Below, one piece after another: positions 8,706-16,776 of a stretch of 64,000 nucleotides of DNA. The notes beneath the pieces are model-generated. The model did not search any database. It saw nothing but the letters and a program-made list of their open reading frames with translations, and was not told the origin of the DNA. The DNA is from VBDM01 sp049802235 (GTDB lineage Bacteria; Pseudomonadota; Gammaproteobacteria; Burkholderiales; SG8-39). The position numbers and the translations under genes were made by a program. The stretch is taken from positions 11,999 through 75,998 of the forward strand of contig JBARMB010000085.1 of the NCBI GenBank assembly GCA_049802235.1, in the 5' to 3' direction. Within the stretch, counting starts at the first letter, position 1. Each line of letters begins with the position of its first letter.

Positions 8706-10301
8706 TCAGCGTCCTGTGCGCGCAAGCGAGAGCACCCAGCCTGCCATGCGCGCTTTCATCTTGGCGATGTCCTGGCCGCTGAAGAAATCTTCCGGCTTGA
8801 CGCGATCGACCGGATACACCGGCCGGTGGAAATCCTGCTCGTAGCCGAACGGCACCGTGGCATCGATGCCCATGCCGCCTTCAAACAGGGTATTGGAGGC
8901 GGTCCACGCCTTGTCTCCGGCGGTCATGCGCTCGGCCGGCATGAACGTCTGGCCGCGCCCGCCGGGGATCGGGTTGAGGATGTCGGCGCGCGGATTCACG
9001 CGCGTGGTCAGGCACCACATGATGTCGTCCATCGAGTAGATGTCCACGTCCTCGCTGACCGCGATGGCGAGCCGCATGCCTTGCGAGCAGGAGAGAATCG
9101 CCGAGAGGAAGTTGCGCTGCCAGCCTTCCTCGATCTTGTTGCGCTTCTTCACCTGGATGATGCACCCGCCCCAGTCGGTCATGCAGTACGGGATGTGCGC
9201 GTCCTGGATGATGCCGGGCTGCAGCCGGTTGCACAGCTCGAATATCGCCGCCTCGCGCACCGTGGTGTCGATGTTGCTGTCGTCCATGGTGTGCACGCCG
9301 AGCGGAAAGATGATCGGCCGGCTCTCCGGCTTGCGCATGGTGATCGCGCTGACGTGGAAAGTCGGCGCCTTGTAGGCCTTGCCCATGTAGCCGGCCCATT
9401 CCGGGTGGAAGAAGGTCTTGCCCTGCACGCCGGCCTTTTCCGCCTCGCCGGTCTCGTAGCGTTTGTCGCGCGGCTTGATATAGCCTTCGAGCACGTACTC
9501 GGAGTCGGCGAGCGCGTAGGCGTCCACGGTGCGCGCCTTGACCAGCCGCACCGGCGAGCCCTGCACCGCGCCGGCGACGCCGATCTCGTCGCAGCCCTTG
9601 GGCAGGATCACGTAATCGAAGCCGGCGCCGGCGAGCAGCGTGCAGGCGGGCGGCACGCCGAAGCACACGGTGATCGGGATGCCCTTCGGGTCGTCGTAGT
9701 GCTCGGTATACACCTGCCACATGTGCGAGCCGGGGGAGATCTGGAACGTGCCGACGTTGCCCCAGCGGAAGTTCATGCGGTTGTAGCCGAGATCGCTGCC
9801 GCCGTCGAAGTAGTCGCCGACCACGCAGCGGATGCCCGAGCCGATGGTGAGCTCGGGCTCGAGCGCGGTGTGGCGGATCGCGGTGATCCACTTGTTGACG
9901 TCGATGTCCCGGGTGATGACGTGTTCCTGGCAGGGCGCGTCCTTCTGCTCGATGACCACCGGCTTGAGCGGATGGTTGATCGCGCGCGCAATCTTGCGGG
10001 TGCGGTCCTTCGGCCCGTCGAAGCCGAACATCTTCTCGATCACGCGGATGTCGCCGAACAGGTTGGTGATGGCGCGCGCGTGCGGCTTGCCCTTGACCTT
10101 GTCGAAGAGGATCGGATAGCTGCCGTCGAAGTGCTTCTGCAGGCCGGTGATCTCGAGATCCGGATTCACTTCCTTGTCGGTCTCGATCAGGCAGCCTTCG
10201 GCGCGCAGCCACTCGATCGTCGAGCGCAAGCTGGTGATGTCCTTTGACGTGTTCTTTTTTCCTGCCGTTTTTGCTGCGTGGTTCTTTACGGCGTGGTTCA
10301 T
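8706..10301 (-). CDS. UbiD-family decarboxylase with altered active site (phthaloyl-CoA decarboxylase-like candidate)
   Basis: 531 residues, about 59 kDa. It is clearly UbiD-family by NVGTFQISPGSH, GCDEIGVAGA and HPEWAGYMG. Compared with the canonical neighbour, the arginine of NVGTYR is Q187 and the first glutamate of EGPFGE is T296. N182, E239 and the second glutamate E301 remain. The ATG at 10301 has GGAGG 7 bases upstream. It lies between the UbiX-like gene and the two CoA-transferases, the arrangement expected for an enzyme decarboxylating an aromatic acyl-CoA such as phthaloyl-CoA. The family is certain; the substrate is inference. Confidence 0.88.
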   Translation of the reverse strand: MNHAVKNHAAKTAGKKNTSKDITSLRSTIEWLRAEGCLIETDKEVNPDLEITGLQKHFDGSYPILFDKVKGKPHARAITNLFGDIRVIEKMFGFDGPKDRTRKIARAINHPLKPVVIEQKDAPCQEHVITRDIDVNKWITAIRHTALEPELTIGSGIRCVVGDYFDGGSDLGYNRMNFRWGNVGTFQISPGSHMWQVYTEHYDDPKGIPITVCFGVPPACTLLAGAGFDYVILPKGCDEIGVAGAVQGSPVRLVKARTVDAYALADSEYVLEGYIKPRDKRYETGEAEKAGVQGKTFFHPEWAGYMGKAYKAPTFHVSAITMRKPESRPIIFPLGVHTMDDSNIDTTVREAAIFELCNRLQPGIIQDAHIPYCMTDWGGCIIQVKKRNKIEEGWQRNFLSAILSCSQGMRLAIAVSEDVDIYSMDDIMWCLTTRVNPRADILNPIPGGRGQTFMPAERMTAGDKAWTASNTLFEGGMGIDATVPFGYEQDFHRPVYPVDRVKPEDFFSGQDIAKMKARMAGWVLSLARTGR

Positions 10302-10344
10302 TGCGATGCCTCCGTCTGCTTGGGTTCCGGAAAGGGGTGCGGCG

Positions 10345-10941
10345 TTATTTTCTGGGTTCGAGATGCGCGACCTTGGCGCGCATCTGTCCGTTCCAGCGGC
10401 GCGCGAAGTCGGCGGCAATCTGGAATTGATCGAGCACCCGCGCAACCACGTGGTCCACCATGTCCTCGAGACTCTGCGGATGGTTGTAGAAAGCGGGCAC
10501 GGGCGGCATGATCGTCACCCCCATGCGCGAGAGCTTGAGCATGTTCTCGAGGTGGACCTCGCTGAGCGGCATCTCCCGCACCACCAGCACCAGGCGCCGC
10601 CGCTCCTTGAGCACGACGTCGGCCGCGCGGTGGACCAGGTGCTCCCCCACGCCGTGCGCGATGGCGGCCAGGCTTCGCACCGAGCACGGCATGACGACCA
10701 TGCCGTCGGTGACAAACGACCCGGAAGAGACCGCGGCCCCCATGTTTCCCTGCTCGTAGGCGACCGACGCCAGCTCACGCACCTGTTTTGCCGTGTAGGT
10801 GGTTTCGTGCTCGATGGTCTGCTGCGCCCACTTGCTGATGACCAGGTGGGTTTCGACTTCCGTCCCCTTCAATGCCTCGAGGAGCCGAATGCCGAAAATG
10901 GCGCCGGTGGCGCCGGTGATGCCGACGATGAGTTTTTTCAT
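10345..10941 (-). CDS. UbiX-family flavin prenyltransferase
   Basis: 198 residues. It makes prenylated FMN, the cofactor of UbiD enzymes, from FMN and a dimethylallyl phosphate. Visible signatures are VGITGATGAIFGIRLLEAL at the N-terminus, the MPCSVRSLAAIAHG loop and VVREMPLSEVHLENM. The ATG at 10941 is chosen because GAGGA lies 8 bases upstream. It is the first gene of the minus-strand operon, 43 bases before the altered UbiD gene, and divergent from the IclR regulator. It may be specific to this operon, with a housekeeping ubiX elsewhere. Confidence 0.93.
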   Translation of the reverse strand: MKKLIVGITGATGAIFGIRLLEALKGTEVETHLVISKWAQQTIEHETTYTAKQVRELASVAYEQGNMGAAVSSGSFVTDGMVVMPCSVRSLAAIAHGVGEHLVHRAADVVLKERRRLVLVVREMPLSEVHLENMLKLSRMGVTIMPPVPAFYNHPQSLEDMVDHVVARVLDQFQIAADFARRWNGQMRAKVAHLEPRK

Positions 10942-11008
10942 TGGCGTTGTCCTCAAATATCCGGGTCGCTTCCCGCGACGTGGCTCAGCTCGAGGTGCCG
11001 CTAGCGTT

Positions 11009-11026
11009 CATATAGTGGACTATTAT
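11009..11026. promoter_or_regulatory. Candidate IclR operator, site 1
   Basis: CATATAGTGGACTATTAT contains the inverted repeat ATAGT-GG-ACTAT. It lies 68 bases upstream of the UbiX-like start, where the operon promoter is expected. A similar sequence occurs at 11111-11128. Confidence 0.5.
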
Positions 11027-11080
11027 CCGGAAACCCGGCGAGACGCGGGCTGGATGCAAATTTAACCAGCTCTTGGTTGT

Positions 11081-11108
11081 TTGACAATACGGGGGATTGA
11101 AATACAAT
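11081..11108 (+). promoter_or_regulatory. Promoter of the IclR regulator gene
   Basis: TTGACA at 11081-11086 and TACAAT at 11103-11108, with 16 bases between, match the sigma-70 consensus well. The predicted transcription start is about 11115, inside operator site 2, which suggests autorepression. Confidence 0.65.
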
Positions 11109-11110
11109 TC

Positions 11111-11128
11111 CATATTGTGGACTTTATG
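11111..11128. promoter_or_regulatory. Candidate IclR operator, site 2
   Basis: CATATTGTGGACTTTATG shares the core CATAT-GTGGACT with site 1 and overlaps the predicted start of transcription of the regulator gene. The palindrome is less perfect than in site 1. Confidence 0.5.
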
Positions 11129-11157
11129 ACGCGGCTTTATTCAGGTGAGCCAGCCCC

Positions 11158-11949
11158 ATGAGCACGAGAAGCCGTGACCGCGGCGCCGGCACCCAGAGCA
11201 TCGAGCGCGCATCCCAGCTGCTGCGCGTCATCGCCTCCCGCAACGGCACCGGGCTGCGTCTGGTCGAACTCTCGAGGCATACCAAGCTGGAACGCCCGAC
11301 CGTCCACCGCATTCTGAAATGCCTGGTGAAAGAAGGCGTGATCAAGCAGGATGCGGAAACCCACCGGTACTTTCTCGGACATCTCATCTTCGAGCTCGGG
11401 CTCGCCGCCGGCTCGCAGTTCAACCAGCGCGACGTCTGCCGTGAGTCGCTGGTGCGGCTTGCGGAGGAGACCGGCGACACGGTGTTCCTGACCATGCGCA
11501 GCGGCTTCGACACGGTTTGCCTCGACCGCAAGGAAGGTTCGTTCCCGATCAGGACGCTGACGCTGGATATCGGGACGCGCCGGCCGCTTGGGGCAGGTGC
11601 CGGTGGCCTGGCGCTGCTCATGTCATTGCCCGACCAGGCGGTGGAGGACATCGTTTCCGCCAACGCGCTGCGGCTGGGCGCCTACAACAACCTGACGGTC
11701 CCCGCCATGCTGCGCATGTTGAAGCGCTCGCAGGAACTCGGGTATGCCTTGAACGACGCCCACATCACTCCGGACGCCACTTCGGTGGGGATGGCGATTC
11801 CTTCCCGTTACGGGGATCCCTATCTGGCAATCAGCATCGGCGCCATATCGAGCCGGATGACGCGCGATCGCCAGAAGGAACTGGCCGCGCTGATGAAGAT
11901 CGAGGTAAGAAACCTGGAGCGGGCGCTGAACGACGCCGCCAGTCCCTGA
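11158..11949 (+). CDS. IclR-family transcriptional regulator
   Basis: 263 residues. An N-terminal winged helix-turn-helix (about 14-75: SIERASQLLRVIAS, LERPTVHRILKCL) is followed by the IclR effector domain (about 85-255: FLTMRSGFDTVCLDRKEG, GGLALLMSLP, AISIGAISSRM). It is divergent from the UbiX/UbiD/CoA-transferase/transport operon and so is its probable regulator. Two similar sites in the shared intergenic region are candidate operators. Whether it activates or represses cannot be told from sequence. Confidence 0.92.
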   Translation: MSTRSRDRGAGTQSIERASQLLRVIASRNGTGLRLVELSRHTKLERPTVHRILKCLVKEGVIKQDAETHRYFLGHLIFELGLAAGSQFNQRDVCRESLVRLAEETGDTVFLTMRSGFDTVCLDRKEGSFPIRTLTLDIGTRRPLGAGAGGLALLMSLPDQAVEDIVSANALRLGAYNNLTVPAMLRMLKRSQELGYALNDAHITPDATSVGMAIPSRYGDPYLAISIGAISSRMTRDRQKELAALMKIEVRNLERALNDAASP

Positions 11950-11988
11950 TCGAGTCCGGGGGTTAAAGCCCGCGGCAACGACGCGATT

Positions 11989-13461
11989 TCACAGCTTGAT
12001 GCAGATGTTGCTCGACTCGGAATAGAAGTTGAGCGAGTGCAGCCCGCCCTCGCGGCCGATGCCGGAGAGCTTGGCGCCGCCGAAGGGCGTGCGCAGGTCG
12101 CGCAGGAACCAGCAGTTCACCCAGGAGATGCCGACTTCCATCGCCTGCGCTACGCGGTGGCCGCGCGAGAGGTTCGTGGTCCACACGGTTGAGGCGAGGC
12201 CATAGCGGGTGTCGTTGGCCATCGCGACCGCCTGTTCCTCGGTGTCGAACGGCGCCAGGTGCGCGCAGGGGCCGAAGATTTCCTCCTTCACTACGCGCGC
12301 GCTCTCGGGCAGGCCGGTCCACAGCGTCGGCTGGATGTAGCAGCCGTTGTCGCGCGCATCGCCGAACTTCGGCACGCCGCCGCCGGTGACCACCTTCGCG
12401 CCTTCCTTCACCGCGAGCGCGTAGTACGACAGCACCTTGTCGCGGTGCTGTTTCGAGATCAGCGGTCCCATGGTGCATTTGGAATCCTGCGGCAAGGCCA
12501 TGTTGAGCGCCTCGGCCCTGGCCTTCAAGCCGGCGACGAAGCGCTCGAAGATCGGCCGCTCGATGTACACCCGTTCCGGCGCGAGGCACACCTGGCCGCA
12601 GTTGGAGAAGATGGCGTTCGCCATGCCCGCCACCGCGGCGTCGAAGTCGCAGTCGGCAAACACGATGCCGGGGTTCTTGCCGCCGAGCTCGAAGGAAACC
12701 GGCTTCACCGTCGGCGCCACCGCCTTCATGATCGCGGCGCCGGTGCCGGTCTCGCCGGTGAAGGTGATGCCGTTCACATCTGGATGCGTGGTGATGAACT
12801 CGCCGGCGGAATCCGGGCCGAAGCCGTGCACGACGTTGTACACGCCGGGCGGCACCCCCGCAGCGTGCATCACCTCGGCGAGCAGTGTCGCGGTCGAAGG
12901 CGATTCCTCGGAGGGCTTGGCGACGATGGTGTTGCCGCAGGCGAGTGCCGGAGCGAGCTTCCAGGTCAGCAGCAGCAGCGGCAGGTTCCAGGGCGCGATC
13001 ACCCCCAGCACGCCGAGAGGCTTGCGCATGGCATAGTTCACCGCGCCCTTGCCGTCCGGGGTATCGAGGTGGTACGCCTCCGTGCCGTAGGTGCGCACGA
13101 TATCGGCAAAGACGCGGAAGTTGGCGGCGCCGCGCGGAACGTCGAGATGGCTCGCGAGCGACACCGGCTTGCCGGTGTCGGCGACTTCCGCCGCGAGAAA
13201 ATCATCGAAGCGCCGCTCGATGCCCTCGGCGACCTTGCGCAGCAGATCGACGCGCGCCTGCAGCGCCATCTTGCCCCACGGGCCTTTCAGCGCCGCGCGC
13301 GCCGCGCGCACCGCCTCGTCCACCATGGCGCGGTCGGCCTCGTGCACCTGCGCGACGACGCTGCCGTCCACCGGGTTGATCTTGGTGAATTGTTTTTTGC
13401 TGCCGACGAACTGGCCGTTGATGTAGCACTTGCGCTCGGCGACCTTGACGTTTGCATTCAT
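11989..13461 (-). CDS. NAD(P)-dependent aldehyde dehydrogenase, 2-hydroxymuconic/aminomuconic semialdehyde type
   Basis: 490 residues. Catalytic glutamate lies in FELGGKNPG and catalytic cysteine in SNCGQVCLAPERVYIERP, with GETGTGAAI for the cofactor. The C-terminal SLNFYSESSNICIKL resembles 2-hydroxymuconic/2-aminomuconic semialdehyde dehydrogenases of meta-cleavage pathways. The ATG at 13461 follows GGAGCCGGTC. It converges on the IclR gene and diverges from the hydrolase gene at 13607. No other upper or lower meta-pathway gene is adjacent, so the exact aldehyde is uncertain. Confidence 0.88.
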   Translation of the reverse strand: MNANVKVAERKCYINGQFVGSKKQFTKINPVDGSVVAQVHEADRAMVDEAVRAARAALKGPWGKMALQARVDLLRKVAEGIERRFDDFLAAEVADTGKPVSLASHLDVPRGAANFRVFADIVRTYGTEAYHLDTPDGKGAVNYAMRKPLGVLGVIAPWNLPLLLLTWKLAPALACGNTIVAKPSEESPSTATLLAEVMHAAGVPPGVYNVVHGFGPDSAGEFITTHPDVNGITFTGETGTGAAIMKAVAPTVKPVSFELGGKNPGIVFADCDFDAAVAGMANAIFSNCGQVCLAPERVYIERPIFERFVAGLKARAEALNMALPQDSKCTMGPLISKQHRDKVLSYYALAVKEGAKVVTGGGVPKFGDARDNGCYIQPTLWTGLPESARVVKEEIFGPCAHLAPFDTEEQAVAMANDTRYGLASTVWTTNLSRGHRVAQAMEVGISWVNCWFLRDLRTPFGGAKLSGIGREGGLHSLNFYSESSNICIKL

Positions 13462-13553
13462 GACCGGCTCCGGGGAAGAGGGCCCGCCGCGGGCGGGCCG
13501 GGGGAACAGGCGCTACTTTACCAAAAAAGGCGCGCCGCGACGCCGGCGCGCGT

Positions 13554-13562
13554 TGCTATAAT
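13554..13562 (+). promoter_or_regulatory. Extended -10 promoter for the hydrolase gene
   Basis: TGCTATAAT is an extended -10 element about 45 bases before the hydrolase ATG. No good -35 is seen. A GC-rich perfect hairpin (GGCCCGCC-GCG-GGCGGGCC, near 13480-13500) lies between this promoter and the divergent dehydrogenase. Confidence 0.5.
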
Positions 13563-13606
13563 CGGCAGTCTTGCCGTCGCCTTCGCGAATTCGCACAGGA
13601 ACTCCC

Positions 13607-14536
13607 ATGACCCGAGCGCTCGCCGCCGATCGCCCCGCCATTGCCGGCAAGGAACACTGGACCCGCAAGGGGGAAGTGAAGCTGTTCCTGTGGCAGAAGC
13701 CGCCCGCGGCCGGCGCGGCAAAGCGCGGCACGGTGCTGTTCGTGCATGGCTCGTCCATGGCCTCGCAGCCGACCTTCGACCTGCGCGTTCCCGGCCGCCC
13801 GGATTCTTCCGTGATGGATTGGTTCGCCGCGCGCGGCTTCGACGCCTGGTGCATGGACAACGAGGGCTACGGCCGCTCGGACAAGTCGCGCCCGATCAAC
13901 TGCGACATCCCCAACGGCGCCGACGATCTCGCCGCCGGCAGCGAATACATCCTGAAGGCCACCGGCGCGCAGAAGCTGCTGGTCTACGGAATTTCCTCGG
14001 GCGCGCTGAAGGCGGCGCGGTTCGCTCAAGCGCACCCGGAGCGCGTCGCGCGCCTGGCGCTCGATGCCTTCGTGTGGACGGGCGAGGGCAGCCCGACGCT
14101 TGCCGAGCGCAGGAAGAGGCTGCCCGAGTTCTCGGCGAAGAACCGGCGGCCGATCGACCGCGCCTTCGTGCACGGCATCTTCAGCCGCGATCATCCGGGA
14201 TGCGCCGACGAGGCGACCATCGGCGCTTTCGCCGAGGCCATCTGCGCGCTGGACGACTCGGTGCCCACCGGCACCTACGTGGACATGTGCTCGAAGCTGC
14301 CGCTCGTCGATCCGGCGAAGATCGCCGCGCCCACCCTCGTCATGCGCGGCCAGTGGGACGGCATCGCCGGCCTCGACGACCTGCTGGAATTCTTCAAGCG
14401 CCTGCCCAATCCCGACAAGCAGTTCTCGGTGATGGCCGGGATCTCGCACGCGAGCTTCCAGCAGAAGAATTACCTGATGGTGTATCACATCCTGCATTCG
14501 TTCTTCTCCCAACCCGAACCCGTCTATCGAGGCTGA
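13607..14536 (+). CDS. Alpha/beta-hydrolase fold protein
   Basis: 309 residues. The catalytic triad is visible: Ser in YGISSGALKA, Asp in RGQWDGIAG and His in GISHASFQQ. The oxyanion region is VLFVHGSSMASQP. The ATG at 13607 is chosen because AGGA lies 8 bases upstream. The substrate is unknown; C-C bond hydrolases, lactonases and ester hydrolases all look like this. The gene ends 3 bases before the TctC-type gene, so the two are co-transcribed, suggesting that the imported compound or a product of it is hydrolysed. Confidence 0.85.
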   Translation: MTRALAADRPAIAGKEHWTRKGEVKLFLWQKPPAAGAAKRGTVLFVHGSSMASQPTFDLRVPGRPDSSVMDWFAARGFDAWCMDNEGYGRSDKSRPINCDIPNGADDLAAGSEYILKATGAQKLLVYGISSGALKAARFAQAHPERVARLALDAFVWTGEGSPTLAERRKRLPEFSAKNRRPIDRAFVHGIFSRDHPGCADEATIGAFAEAICALDDSVPTGTYVDMCSKLPLVDPAKIAAPTLVMRGQWDGIAGLDDLLEFFKRLPNPDKQFSVMAGISHASFQQKNYLMVYHILHSFFSQPEPVYRG

Positions 14537-14539
14537 GCC

Positions 14540-15520
14540 ATGCGCACACTTTCCGCTTTTGTTGTGGCCTTGCTGATTGCCGCGCCGACGGCGGCGCAGA
14601 CCCGTTCGACAGGCTCAGGGCAGGACTACCCGTCGCGATCGGTGCATATCGTGATTCCACTGTCGCCCGGCGGCACCACCGACGTTCCCGGGCGGCTGGT
14701 GGCGCAGCGGCTCTCGGAGAAGCTCGGGCAGCAGTTCTACGTCGAGAACCGCACCGGGGCGGGCGGCACCATCGGCGCGGACTACGTGGCGAAATCCAAG
14801 CCCGACGGCTACACGCTGCTGTTCACCGCGACGCCGTTCGTCATCACCGCGAACCTGTACAAGAAGCTGCCGTACAACGCGCTCGCCGACTTCACGCCGG
14901 TGATCCGCGTCGCCTCCGGCCCCTACGTGCTGGTGGTGCATCCCTCGCTCGGCGTGAATTCGGTGCGCGAGTTGATCGCGCTGGCGAAGGCGAACCCGGG
15001 AAAGATCGACTTCGTCAGCTCGGGAAACGGCAGCGCGCAGCATCTGGTCGGCGCGCTGTTCCAGACCATGGCGGGAATCCAGCTCAATCACGTTCCGTAC
15101 AAGGGCAGCGGGCCGGCGACCACGGACCTGATCGCCGGCATCGTCAAGGTCGGCTTTCCCGGCACGCCGATCGCCATTCCCCACGTGAAGGCGGGACGCC
15201 TGAAGGCGCTCGGCGTCACCACCGCGAAGCGCTCGCCGCAGATGCCGGACGTGCCGACCATCGCCGAGGCCGGCGTGCCCGGCTACGAGGCCGTCGTCTG
15301 GATCGGCATCATCGCCCCGGCCGGCACGCCGCGCGAGATCGTCGGCAAGCTGAACGGCGAGATCACCGAGCTGCTGCGCGCGCCCGACGTCGAGCAGCAT
15401 TTCGCCGCCGCGGGGATCGAGGCGACGCCGGATTCGCCCGAAGAATTCGGCGCCTACCTGAAGAGCGAATACGACAAGTGGGGCAAGGTCGTGCGCGAAT
15501 CCGGCGCGACGGTCAATTAG
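14540..15520 (+). CDS. Bug/TctC family periplasmic solute-binding protein
   Basis: 326 residues. A signal peptide (MRTLSAFVVALLIAAPTAAQ) is followed by the family start YPSRSVHIVIPLSPGGTTDV and the signatures FYVENRTGAGGTIGADYVA and VPTIAEAGVPGYEA. Such proteins bind carboxylates for tripartite tricarboxylate transporters, but no TctA/TctB genes are nearby, as is common for this expanded betaproteobacterial family. GAGG lies upstream of the ATG. A dispersed repeat lies in frame at the start of the mature protein, adding roughly RSTGSGQ. Confidence 0.92.
   Translation: MRTLSAFVVALLIAAPTAAQTRSTGSGQDYPSRSVHIVIPLSPGGTTDVPGRLVAQRLSEKLGQQFYVENRTGAGGTIGADYVAKSKPDGYTLLFTATPFVITANLYKKLPYNALADFTPVIRVASGPYVLVVHPSLGVNSVRELIALAKANPGKIDFVSSGNGSAQHLVGALFQTMAGIQLNHVPYKGSGPATTDLIAGIVKVGFPGTPIAIPHVKAGRLKALGVTTAKRSPQMPDVPTIAEAGVPGYEAVVWIGIIAPAGTPREIVGKLNGEITELLRAPDVEQHFAAAGIEATPDSPEEFGAYLKSEYDKWGKVVRESGATVN
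14601..14624. repeat. Dispersed repeat inside the TctC-type gene
   Basis: Matches the widespread proteobacterial repeat whose core is GTTCGACAGGCTCAGG (14604-14619). On the minus strand it encodes the familiar ALSLSNG-like string. Here it sits in frame between signal peptide and mature domain. Confidence 0.7.
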
Positions 15521-15543
15521 CGGCGTGAAGCAGGCAATTCGTC

Positions 15544-15610
15544 ACTCCCGCGAAAGCGGGAGTCCAGGGTCGTTGGCCTAGAGTCACCGGGTCCCCGCTT
15601 TTGCGGGGAC
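15544..15610. repeat. Paired-hairpin dispersed intergenic repeat, copy A
   Basis: Two 8-bp stems with 4-base loops: ACTCCCGC-GAAA-GCGGGAGT (15544-15563) and GTCCCCGC-TTTT-GCGGGGAC (15591-15610). Similar pairs occur at 25025-25104 and 30724-30790. It occupies the space between the TctC-type gene and the MFS gene. Confidence 0.8.
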
Positions 15611-15624
15611 GACAGAAAGATTTC

Positions 15625-16776
15625 TTGAGGGAAATCATTCTTCTGCTGGCGCTCGCCAGCGCCAACTCCGGCATCGCGCTGCGCGTGGTCGAGCCGATGC
15701 TGCCGCGGCTCGCCTCCGATTTCGGCGCGAGCATCTCGAGCGCGGCGATGATCATCTCCGCCTACGCCTTCGCCTACGGCGGCGCGCAGCTGGTGCACGG
15801 TCCGATCGGCGACCGCTTCGGCAAGCTGCGCGTGGTCACGCTCACGCTCATGGGCGCGGCGCTGGGCTCATTCGGCTGCGCGCTGGCGCAGGACCTCTTC
15901 ACGCTCGGCGCGATGCGCCTCGTCACCGGGCTTTTCTCCTCGACGCCGGTGATGCTCGGCATGGCCTACATCGGCGACCGCGTGTCCTTGCCTGAGCGCC
16001 AGCCGGTGATCGCGCGCTTCATCGCCGGCACCATCACCGGGCAGGCGCTGGGGCCGTTCCTCGGCGGCGCGGTGACCGACCTGCTCGGCTGGCGCGGCAC
16101 CTTCGCGCTGGTGGGCGCGGTGTTCGCCGCGGTCTCGGCGATCCTGTTCGTGCGCACCCGCGGCCAGTGGAACGAGGAGAAGACGACCGCGGTGCTCGCC
16201 AATCCGCTCGCGGTGCACCGCAGCCTGCTCGGATCCTCGCGCGTGCGCCACGTCGTGGCGGTGAGCTTCATCGAAACGTTTCTTTTTTTCGGCGCGTTCT
16301 CGTTCCTCGGCGCGTACCTGAAGCTGCGCTTCGACCTGAGCCTCACGCTCATCGGCGCGATCCTCGCCGGGTTCGGCATCGGCGGCGTGCTCTACACGCT
16401 GATGGTGCGGCGGCTGCTGATGGAGCTCGGCCAGCGTGGCCTCGTCCTCGGCGGCGGCGCGGCCTGCTGCGCCTGCTACGCGATCGCCATGCTGACGCCG
16501 GTGTGGGGCGTGTTCATCGCCTGCACCATCGGCCTGGGATTTTCCTTCTACATGCTGCACAACACGCTGCAGATCAAGGCGACCGAGATGGCGCCGCAGG
16601 CGCGCGGCAGCGCGCTGGCGATCTATTCCTCGGCCTGGGCGCTGGGGCAGGCGGCCGGCGTTGCGGCAATGGGCATGCTCGTCGGGCCGTTCGGCTATTC
16701 GCCGTCCATCATCGCCTTCGGCGCCGGCTACCTCGCGCTGGGGCTGTGGATGGAGAGGAATCTCGACAGGCTTTGA
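15625..16776 (+). CDS. Major facilitator superfamily transporter
   Basis: About 383 residues and 12 hydrophobic segments. The MFS loop 2-3 signature is GPIGDRFGKLRVV. It is a drug/metabolite-exporter-like member of unknown substrate. The start is unclear. No ATG precedes the first membrane segment. The TTG at 15625 (LREIILLLALASANSG) is the best in-frame choice; a TTG at 15601 lies in the loop of the upstream repeat. No good ribosome binding site is seen for either. The 5' end may have been altered by the repeat. Confidence 0.82.
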   Translation: MREIILLLALASANSGIALRVVEPMLPRLASDFGASISSAAMIISAYAFAYGGAQLVHGPIGDRFGKLRVVTLTLMGAALGSFGCALAQDLFTLGAMRLVTGLFSSTPVMLGMAYIGDRVSLPERQPVIARFIAGTITGQALGPFLGGAVTDLLGWRGTFALVGAVFAAVSAILFVRTRGQWNEEKTTAVLANPLAVHRSLLGSSRVRHVVAVSFIETFLFFGAFSFLGAYLKLRFDLSLTLIGAILAGFGIGGVLYTLMVRRLLMELGQRGLVLGGGAACCACYAIAMLTPVWGVFIACTIGLGFSFYMLHNTLQIKATEMAPQARGSALAIYSSAWALGQAAGVAAMGMLVGPFGYSPSIIAFGAGYLALGLWMERNLDRL

